Shown here: positions 45,760 through 51,513 of the stretch, in pieces
Numbering within the stretch: position 1 is the stretch's first letter
Layout: each line of letters opens with the position of its first letter
Assembly: GCF_005889735.1 (NCBI RefSeq)
Contig: NZ_VCKY01000050.1
Location: forward strand, 1 to 51,513
Direction: 5' to 3'
From: Nonomuraea turkmeniaca
Lineage (GTDB): Bacteria; Actinomycetota; Actinomycetes; Streptosporangiales; Streptosporangiaceae
DNA: 51,513 nucleotides
Notes under the pieces: model-generated
The model's input: the letters and a program-made list of their open reading frames with translations, nothing else
Database searches by the model: none
Told to the model about the DNA's origin: nothing
Position numbers and translations under genes: made by a program

Positions 45760-46598
45760 GCACGACGACCGAGACCACCACCACGTACGCGCCCGCGGCC
45801 GAGGCCCTCGGCATGGTCCTGGCGCCGGGGGCGAGGCCGCCGCGGCCGAGCGCCTGGTCGGCGTCGGTCACGTTCGGCTGGCGGGCGATGTTGAAGATCA
45901 AGCACGTGCCCGAGCAGCTCTTCGACGTGACGGCGTTCCCCCTGATGATGACGCTGATGTTCACGTACCTGTTCGGCGGCGCGCTGGCCGGGTCGCCGAC
46001 CGAGTACCTGCAGTTCCTGCTGCCGGGCATCATGGTGACGAGCGTCGTGATGATCACCATGTACACGGGTGTGGAGGTCAACAAGGACATCGAGAAGGGC
46101 GTCTTCGACCGGTTCCGCACCCTGCCGATCTGGCGCCCGTCCACCATGGTCGGCTACCTGCTGGGCGACCTGCTGCGGTACACGATCGCCTCGGTCGTCA
46201 TCCTGGCGGTCGGGCTGCTCCTGGGCTTCCGCCCCGCGGGCGGGGTCACCGGGGCGGCGGGCGGGATCCTGCTGCTGCTCGCCTTCTCGTTCGCGTTCTC
46301 CTGGTTGTGGACCATGTTCGGGCTGCTGATGCGGAGCGAGAAGTCGGTGATGGGGGTCAGCATGCTGGTGCTGATGCCGCTGACCTTCCTGAGCAACGTC
46401 TATGTCGATCCGTCGACCATGCCGGGCTGGCTGCAGGTGTTCGTGAACGCGAGCCCGATCACCCACCTGGTGACCGCCGTACGGTCGACGATGGCCGGCA
46501 CGCCGGACGCCGGGGAGATCACGTGGGTGCTGGTGTCCTCCGTGGTGCTGATCGCGGTCTTCGGCACGCTGACCATGCGCCTGTACAACCGGAAGTGA
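45756..46598 (+). CDS. DrrB-like ABC-2 type permease
   Basis: 280 residues, six membrane segments. The cytosolic N terminus (about 1-40) precedes MLKIKHVPEQLFDVTAFPLMMTLMFTYLFGGAL; later FDRFRTLPIWRPS and FLSNVYVDPSTMPGWLQVFVNASPITHLVTAVR are diagnostic of DrrB/ABC-2 drug exporters. GGAGG lies 6 nt before the ATG. Forms the channel for the DrrA-like ATPase. Confidence 0.94.
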   Translation: MSTTTETTTTYAPAAEALGMVLAPGARPPRPSAWSASVTFGWRAMLKIKHVPEQLFDVTAFPLMMTLMFTYLFGGALAGSPTEYLQFLLPGIMVTSVVMITMYTGVEVNKDIEKGVFDRFRTLPIWRPSTMVGYLLGDLLRYTIASVVILAVGLLLGFRPAGGVTGAAGGILLLLAFSFAFSWLWTMFGLLMRSEKSVMGVSMLVLMPLTFLSNVYVDPSTMPGWLQVFVNASPITHLVTAVRSTMAGTPDAGEITWVLVSSVVLIAVFGTLTMRLYNRK

Positions 46599-46602
46599 GC
46601 CA

Positions 46603-46638
46603 CGTCTGTGCCCGGTCCTCCTCGATCGGGCACAGACG
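46603..46638 (+). terminator. Hairpin after the ABC exporter
   Basis: CGTCTGTGCCCG (46603-46614) and CGGGCACAGACG (46627-46638) form a perfect 12-bp stem with a 12-nt loop, directly after the permease stop and 4 bp before the next ATG. It probably ends exporter transcripts, and might also occlude the next start. Confidence 0.7.
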
Positions 46639-46642
46639 GGGT

Positions 46643-47371
46643 ATGCCTGAGAACAACTTCGACGAACGGACAGCGCAGACGTACGCGGCCAAGTGGCCGG
46701 AACTCTTCGACCCGGCGGTCGTCGACCCGGTGGTGGACTTTCTCGCCGATCTGGCGGGATCGGGCGCCGCTCTCGAGCTCGGCATCGGCACCGGCCGCAT
46801 CGCCCTGCCGCTCAGCCGGCGCGGCGTCCCGGTGCACGGGATCGAGCTGTCGCCGGCCATGGTGGCGCAGTTGCGGGCCGCGCCGGGCTCCGAGCACATC
46901 GGCGTGACGATCGGCGACTTCGCGACCACCAGGGTGCGCGGGCCCTTCAAGGTCGCGTACCTGGTGCGTAACACGATCACGAACCTGACGACGCAGGACG
47001 AGCAGGTCGAGTGCTTCCGCACGGTGGCGGCGCAGCTGGAGCCCGGCGGCTGCTTCGTCATCGAGGTGTACGTGCCCGAGCTGCGCCGGCTCCCGCCCGG
47101 CCAGACCGTCCACCCGTTCACCGTGACCCCGGAGCACCTGGGTTTCGAGGAGTACGACGTCGCGACGCAGATCGCGTACTCGCATCATTACTGGGTGGTG
47201 GACGGGCAGCTCGAGACCCGCTCCACGCCGCACCGCTACGTATGGCCGGCGGAGCTGGACCTGATGGCGCGGTTGGCGGGCATGACGTTGCACGAGCGCT
47301 GGGCCGGCTGGAAACGCGAGCCCTTCACGGGCGAGAGCCGCAGCCACGTGTCGGTGTGGCGGAAGCCGTGA
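46643..47371 (+). CDS. Class I SAM-dependent methyltransferase
   Basis: 242 residues. SAM motif ALELGIGTGRIALPLSRRG (about 46-64), acidic loop VHGIELSPAMVAQL, post-motif VAYLVRNTITNL. The C-terminal part WPAELDLMARLAGMTLHERWAGW is common in small-molecule methyltransferases. There is no separate SD other than GGGG in the preceding hairpin end, so translation may be weak or depend on the hairpin. Substrate unknown. It faces the FAD hydroxylase gene convergently (stops 2 bp apart). Confidence 0.9.
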   Translation: MPENNFDERTAQTYAAKWPELFDPAVVDPVVDFLADLAGSGAALELGIGTGRIALPLSRRGVPVHGIELSPAMVAQLRAAPGSEHIGVTIGDFATTRVRGPFKVAYLVRNTITNLTTQDEQVECFRTVAAQLEPGGCFVIEVYVPELRRLPPGQTVHPFTVTPEHLGFEEYDVATQIAYSHHYWVVDGQLETRSTPHRYVWPAELDLMARLAGMTLHERWAGWKREPFTGESRSHVSVWRKP

Positions 47372-47372
47372 C

Positions 47373-48866
47373 CTACGCGTGTGCCAGCGCCCGGCGCAGC
47401 GCTCCGGCCGGGTCCTCGCCGCGCCAGGCGACGTGCTGGTCGGGGCGGACCAGGGTCAGCGGCTCGCCGGGCAGATCCACCACCTGCAGCGGCACGCCCA
47501 GCTCCCGCGCCTCCTCGATCAACGCGGCCACGCCGGGAGCGCGCCGGTCCCCGACCACGCTGAACCCGCGGCCGAGCCGGTCGTACAGGGACTCCCCGGG
47601 CGCCAGCCACCGGTGCGGCAGCCGCTCGCCGGCACCGTCCGCCACGATCGGTGAGCCCGCGTACGTGTAGCCGAGCACCAGGTCGAGGCTGTGGAACTCG
47701 CTGTGCTTGGTCCTGAGCACCGCCTCCGCGACCGCGGGCCGCACCTTCTCGAACTCGGCCTCGTCCCCCATGAGCCCCGGGTCCGCCAGCTCGGGGGCCA
47801 GGGTGGCCATGTTCGCGGCCGCGGCCTCGATGGTGTCGGCGGCGATGGGGCGGCGCTCGGCCTCGTACGTGGCCGTCAACGCGGCCGGCGCCCAGCCGTT
47901 GATCACGGCGGCCAGCTTCCAGCCGATGTTGACGGCATCCCCGATGCCCGTGTTGAACCCGTGCCCTCCGTACGGCGGGTTCTGGTGCGCGGCGTCGCCG
48001 GCCAGGAACACGCGCTCGCTCGCGTACCGGTCCGCCAGCAACATCCGCGCGGTCCACGGGTCAGTGGCCAGGATCTCCACGTCGATCTCGGCTCCCGCGA
48101 TGTTGTGCGCCAGCCGCACCGGGTCCGCGTCCTCGGCCCGGACACCCTGCGCGATGCACCACCAGGTGTCCTTGAGGTCGAGGCGGCCGACGAGGCCCGG
48201 CTGCGCCGGGTTCAGCACCCAGTAGTGCACGGCCGGGCCGTGCGGCATGCGCTCGGCCAGGCCGGGGGCGCGGAAGACGATGTTGAAGTTGGGCCTGGCG
48301 TCCTGGCGGCCCTCGTACCGGGCGCCGATCGCGGCCCTGGTCACGCTGCGCGGCCCGTCGCAGCCGACCACGTAGCCGGCGCGTACCTCGCGCTCCTCGC
48401 CGTCGCCGGACACGATGCGCACGGTGACGCCCTCGGCGTCCTCCCGCAGCCCGGCCACCTGCCACCCGGTGAGCAACGCGTCGCCGACCGCCTCGCGCAG
48501 GATCTCCTCCACCAGCGGCTGGGGCGCCTGCTGCCCCGGCTCGGCGGCCAGGTCGGAGCCCACCAGATCGAGCCCGAAGCAGCCGCCGATCCTGGTGATC
48601 TCCCGCCCGAGCAGGCTGGTGACGAACACCGCCTCGTCCGACCACGACACCGCCAGCGGCGCACGGGCCCGCAGCGTCTCGGCCAGCCCCCACCGGCGCA
48701 GCAGCTCCATCGAGCGGGCCGACGTCGTCTTGGCCCGCGGCCGCAACCACGACACCGTCTCGCGCGGCTCCACCACCAGGCTCCGGACACCGTGATGGGC
48801 CAACTCCACGGCGGTCGCCAGGCCGACGGGCCCACCTCCGGCGATCAGCACGGGCACCATACTCAT
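47373..48866 (-). CDS. FAD-dependent aromatic hydroxylase (PheA/TfdB-type monooxygenase)
   Basis: 497 residues. N-terminal dinucleotide site VLIAGGGPVGLATAVELAHHG, middle VVGCDGPRSVTRAAIG (DG motif), and FLAGDAAHQNPPYGGHGFNTGIGDAVNIGWKLA (GD motif) for FAD binding. The C-terminal thioredoxin-like region (about 400-497) lacks obvious Cys. Such enzymes hydroxylate aromatic polyketides or phenols using NAD(P)H and oxygen. ATG 48866 has GAGGGCGG upstream; 48860 is also possible. Divergent from the P450 gene. Confidence 0.94.
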   Translation of the reverse strand: MSMVPVLIAGGGPVGLATAVELAHHGVRSLVVEPRETVSWLRPRAKTTSARSMELLRRWGLAETLRARAPLAVSWSDEAVFVTSLLGREITRIGGCFGLDLVGSDLAAEPGQQAPQPLVEEILREAVGDALLTGWQVAGLREDAEGVTVRIVSGDGEEREVRAGYVVGCDGPRSVTRAAIGARYEGRQDARPNFNIVFRAPGLAERMPHGPAVHYWVLNPAQPGLVGRLDLKDTWWCIAQGVRAEDADPVRLAHNIAGAEIDVEILATDPWTARMLLADRYASERVFLAGDAAHQNPPYGGHGFNTGIGDAVNIGWKLAAVINGWAPAALTATYEAERRPIAADTIEAAAANMATLAPELADPGLMGDEAEFEKVRPAVAEAVLRTKHSEFHSLDLVLGYTYAGSPIVADGAGERLPHRWLAPGESLYDRLGRGFSVVGDRRAPGVAALIEEARELGVPLQVVDLPGEPLTLVRPDQHVAWRGEDPAGALRRALAHA

Positions 48867-48886
48867 GAATACCGCCCTCAATCTTT

Positions 48887-48900
48887 CCCATGAACATGGG
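48887..48900. promoter_or_regulatory. CCCATG-AA-CATGGG palindrome in the hydroxylase/P450 promoter region
   Basis: Perfect 6-bp arms with a 2-bp centre, 21 bp upstream of the FAD hydroxylase start, followed by another GGGCATGG. Operator-like; no regulator in the window is linked to it. Confidence 0.5.
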
Positions 48901-49040
48901 CATGGTCGTGGTGTCGCACGGCCCGGGTCAAGGCCGGATCATACGAGCCTGCCTCATATCCAATCGAAGATCGCACTAGTACGGACCCCCCGCGGTTGTT
49001 ACGGTTTACGCGACCAACGACGATCATCTAGGGGTTCCCC

Positions 49041-50237
49041 ATGACCGAGTCCTCGGTGATGCCGCTGCACACGCGGCGAGTGGAGTTCGACCCGGCTCCA
49101 GAGCTGGCGGCGGCGCGTGACGAGGAGGGGGTCAAGCGCATCACCACCGTGTTCGGGGCGGATGCCTGGCTCGTGACCCGGTACGCGGACGTCCGCGAGG
49201 TCCTGGGCGACGCCGAGCGGTTCAAGATCGCACCGCAGACCATCGCCCGGCTGCCCGGGGCGCCGGAGATGACCAAGGAGCAGCTCGCCAAGATCAACGC
49301 CGGCAACCTGATCGGCGTGGACCCGCCCGAGCACACGCGGCTGCGGCGCATGCTGACCCCCGAGTTCACGATCCGGCGGATGCGCCGCCTGGAGCCGCGG
49401 ATCCGGCGCATCATCGACGACCACCTGGACGCGATGGAGGCCGCCGGGTCCCCGGCCGAGCTGGTGTCGTCGTTCGCGCTGCCGATCCCGTCGCTGGTGA
49501 TCTGCGAGCTGCTCGGCGTCCCGTACGAGGAGCGCGAGGGCTTCCAGTACCGCTCCAGCCGGATGCTCGACATGACCGTGCCCGCGGAGGAGCGGGTGGG
49601 GCTGCAGTTCCAGGCGCGCGGGTACATGGAGGACCTGGTCCGGCGCATTCAGGCGGACCCGGGCGAGGATCTGCTGGGCATGCTGGTCCGCGAGCACGGC
49701 GACGACCTGACCACCGACGAGCTCATCGGCATCGGGAGCCTGCTGCTGTTCGCCGGGCACGAAACCACCTCCAACATGCTCTCCCTTGGCACGCTGGCAC
49801 TGCTGCGCCACCCGGAGCAGCTCGAGCTGCTGAAGAAGGAGCCCGAGCGGATCGACGGCGCGGTGGAGGAGTTGCTGCGCTGGCTCAGCATCGTGCACTC
49901 GGGCACGACGAAGGTCGCCATGACGGAGGCCGAGCTCGGCGGCAAGACCATCGCGCCCGGCGACCTGCTGATCTGCGCCCTTCCCGCCGCGAACCGCGAC
50001 CCGGCGCTGATGCCCGACGCGGACACGTTCGACGTGGCGCGCGGCGCGCCCGGCCATGTCGCGTTCGGTCACGGCGTCCACCACTGCCTGGGCGCCCCGC
50101 TCGCCCGCATGGAGATGAAGATCGCCTTCCCGGCGTTGTTCCAGCGTTTCCCCGGGCTGCGCCTGACGGACAACGAGCCGAAGTTCCGCTCGTTCAGCCT
50201 CGTGTACGGCCTGTCGTCCCTGGAGGTCGCCTGGTAG
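49041..50237 (+). CDS. Cytochrome P450
   Basis: 398 residues, soluble bacterial class. Oxygen-activation helix FAGHETTSNML (about 235-245), K-helix E-x-x-R in VEELLRWLS, and haem-binding loop FGHGVHHCLGAPLAR (Cys about 350). The N-terminal DAWLVTRYADVREVLGD and DPPEHTRLRRMLTPEF are typical of CYP105/CYP107-like enzymes of actinomycetes. It probably oxidises a secondary metabolite. Divergent from an aromatic FAD hydroxylase, so the two might share a pathway. No ferredoxin gene is adjacent. Confidence 0.95.
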   Translation: MTESSVMPLHTRRVEFDPAPELAAARDEEGVKRITTVFGADAWLVTRYADVREVLGDAERFKIAPQTIARLPGAPEMTKEQLAKINAGNLIGVDPPEHTRLRRMLTPEFTIRRMRRLEPRIRRIIDDHLDAMEAAGSPAELVSSFALPIPSLVICELLGVPYEEREGFQYRSSRMLDMTVPAEERVGLQFQARGYMEDLVRRIQADPGEDLLGMLVREHGDDLTTDELIGIGSLLLFAGHETTSNMLSLGTLALLRHPEQLELLKKEPERIDGAVEELLRWLSIVHSGTTKVAMTEAELGGKTIAPGDLLICALPAANRDPALMPDADTFDVARGAPGHVAFGHGVHHCLGAPLARMEMKIAFPALFQRFPGLRLTDNEPKFRSFSLVYGLSSLEVAW

Positions 50238-50288
50238 TGGATGTGTCGTAGTGGATTTGTCGGGGGCTGCGGGTAGCGTGCAACCGTC

Positions 50289-51513
50289 ATGCCTATCGAC
50301 GCCGCCACCCACGAGCTCATCGGCAGGGACCACCCGGCCACGCTGCTGCGTGCCGAGATCGCGCGGCTGATCGGCAGCCACGGCGGCCTGGTGCTGGTCA
50401 CCGGCGAGGCCGGCATCGGCAAGACCACGCTCGTCACGAGCGCGGCGCGGGAGGCCAGGCGGCAGGGCGCGCTGGTGGTGGGCGGCGCGTGCTGGGACTC
50501 CGGCAGCGCGCCGGGCTACTGGCCGTGGACGCAGGTCATCCGGGCGCTGCGCCGCGGCGCCGAGCCCGAGGAGTGGGCCGCGGCGGAGGAGGCGGCGGGC
50601 GCCAGCCTGGCCGCCATCCTCGGCGAGACCCAGGTGCCGGATGGCGACCAGGCTCAGCAGGGCAACGGGCAGTCCCCCTTCCTCACGGTCACCCCGGGCG
50701 GGGACGAGGTCCCCGACGCCTTCAGGCTCTACGACGCCGTCACCTCCGCCCTGGTCGCGCTCGCGCAGCGCCGCCCGGTCGTCATCGTCATCGACGACCT
50801 GCACGTGGCCGATCCCGCCTCGCTGCGGCTGCTGGAGTTCGCGGCGCAGCAGACCTGGTTCGAGCGGCTGCTGCTGATCGGCACCTATCGCGACACCGAG
50901 GTCGAGCCGGTCGACCACCCGCTGCGCGACCTGCTGTCGCCGCTCGTCGCCAAGGCCACCACCATCACGCTCACCGGCCTCGACGAGGCGGGGGTGGCGG
51001 CGCTCATGGCCCGCACCGCCGGTCAGGAGCCGCCGCCTGACCTGGTCACCGAGGTCCATCGGCGCACGGGCGGCAACCCGTTCTTCGTCGAGCAGACCGC
51101 GCGGTTGTGGCGCAGCGGCGGCTCGGCCACTGCCATCGCGCCCGGCATCCGGGACGCGCTGCTGCGCCGGCTCTCCCTGCTGCCGCGGCCGGTCGCCGAG
51201 TTGTTGCCGGCGGCGGCCGTGCTGGGGCGCGAGTTCCATCGGCAGGTGCTGGCGGCGACGGTGGCGGCGCCGGTCGCGCACGTGGACCGGCTGCTGGAGC
51301 TGGCCGTGGTCGCCAAGCTCGTGGTGACCAAGGGCGGCGGCGAGTTCGCCTTCGCGCACGACCTGGTCCGCGAGACCCTCTACGACTCATTGGCCGATCC
51401 CCGCGACCTGCACGCCGCAGTCGTCATCGCCGCAGACGGCCTGGTTGCGCAGGGATTCGACCAGCGGCCGGGCGATGCCCGCGGGAACGGGGGTGACCAG
51501 GCCGACCCAGTGG
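50289..51513 (+). CDS. LuxR-type regulator AAA ATPase domain (partial, probably interrupted)
   Basis: Open from ATG 50289 to the window edge (408 codons visible). N-terminal ATPase of large LuxR/LAL-type regulators or adenylate cyclase-like proteins: LIGRDHPATLLRAEI, Walker A VTGEAGIGKTTL (about 36-47), Walker B PVVIVIDDLHVADPASL, LIGTYRDTEV, RRTGGNPFFVEQTARLW, FAFAHDLVRETLYDSL. Recognisable sequence ends at about 51420 (DLHAAVV). The last 31 codons use atypical codons, while the opposite strand there encodes a different protein fragment. The gene is therefore probably broken at that point. The C-terminal DNA-binding domain is not visible. Confidence 0.85.
   Translation, partial: MPIDAATHELIGRDHPATLLRAEIARLIGSHGGLVLVTGEAGIGKTTLVTSAAREARRQGALVVGGACWDSGSAPGYWPWTQVIRALRRGAEPEEWAAAEEAAGASLAAILGETQVPDGDQAQQGNGQSPFLTVTPGGDEVPDAFRLYDAVTSALVALAQRRPVVIVIDDLHVADPASLRLLEFAAQQTWFERLLLIGTYRDTEVEPVDHPLRDLLSPLVAKATTITLTGLDEAGVAALMARTAGQEPPPDLVTEVHRRTGGNPFFVEQTARLWRSGGSATAIAPGIRDALLRRLSLLPRPVAELLPAAAVLGREFHRQVLAATVAAPVAHVDRLLELAVVAKLVVTKGGGEFAFAHDLVRETLYDSLADPRDLHAAVVIAADGLVAQGFDQRPGDARGNGGDQADPV
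51420..51512 (-). pseudogene. Fragment of an NAD(P)H-binding/SDR-like oxidoreductase (partial)
   Basis: Read on the minus strand from the window edge, 31 codons encode HW then VGLVTPVPAGIARPLVES, LRNQAV and CGDDD, with clean actinobacterial codon usage. This is like the C-terminal part of actinobacterial NAD-dependent epimerase/DUF2867-type proteins (recognised from memory). The homology stops at about 51420, where the LuxR-type ATPase homology begins on the other strand. Confidence 0.5.

Noticed and set aside
48999..51359. 786-codon minus-strand frame opposite the P450 and LuxR-type genes
   Set aside because: Low-complexity Arg/Gln/Asp-rich translation; the plus strand encodes clear P450 and P-loop motifs.
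1..51513. CRISPR arrays, tRNA genes and transposases
   Set aside because: No regularly spaced direct repeats, no cloverleaf with a T-loop consensus and no transposase-like protein were noticed on either strand.

Overview
This window is high-GC actinobacterial chromosome with strong G/C bias at third codon positions, many GTG/TTG starts and purine-rich Shine-Dalgarno (SD) sites. The gene content (two DUF574-type SAM methyltransferases, RsbW-like ATPases with STAS proteins, an AA10 LPMO, 2-methylisoborneol genes, DUF4260, drug-export ABC genes) suggests a filamentous actinomycete. A member of the Streptosporangiales (Nonomuraea-like) is my best guess, but that is inference. No rRNA, tRNA, CRISPR array or insertion sequence was recognised.

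Layout. 1-8920: a type VII-secretion-like signalling locus. It encodes an FHA-HTH protein, a WXG100 protein, a giant FHA-TM-FtsK/SpoIIIE ATPase and a Ser/Thr kinase, with a membrane-anchored protein carrying four PASTA repeats on the opposite strand. The kinase frame has a TGA exactly where subdomain XI normally has Cys. 8921-13432: an orphan PstS-like protein, a DUF4260-TetR pair behind twin palindromes, a DUF574 methyltransferase, an RsbW-like ATPase preceded by a perfect CebR-type box, and a luciferase-like gene remnant. 13433-19134: secreted sugar isomerase-like protein, PQQ-type sugar dehydrogenase with a PKD domain, membrane-anchored LPMO, and a pair of stress-switch proteins (HATPase-STAS and MEDS-STAS). 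19135-25723: site-2 protease, GNAT, phosphatase-like and CGNR proteins, an XRE-cupin regulator, STAS protein, methyltransferase and HtrA-type protease.

25727-30957 is the most striking block. On one strand lie Hsp20, three small uncharacterised genes, a family 2B encapsulin with a cyclic-nucleotide-binding domain, 2-methylisoborneol synthase and geranyl diphosphate C-methyltransferase: a compartmentalised odour-terpene system. 31296-35010 holds an alpha/beta hydrolase, a six-repeat beta-propeller protein and a second DUF574 protein. 35092-40714 is a sugar ABC importer with a GH43 enzyme and a divergent LacI regulator, with several palindromes between them.

40754-43099 is a decayed stretch. 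A histidine kinase lost its ATPase domain by fusion to the tail of a TetR gene, and a secreted peptidase is cut short just before the response regulator. 43511-46598 holds a secreted protein and a drug-export cluster (flavin reductase, DrrA/DrrB-like ABC) behind a 25-bp palindrome. 46643-51513 holds a methyltransferase, an aromatic FAD hydroxylase, a divergent P450 and a LuxR-type ATPase gene. The ATPase homology stops near 51420, where a reverse-strand oxidoreductase fragment begins.
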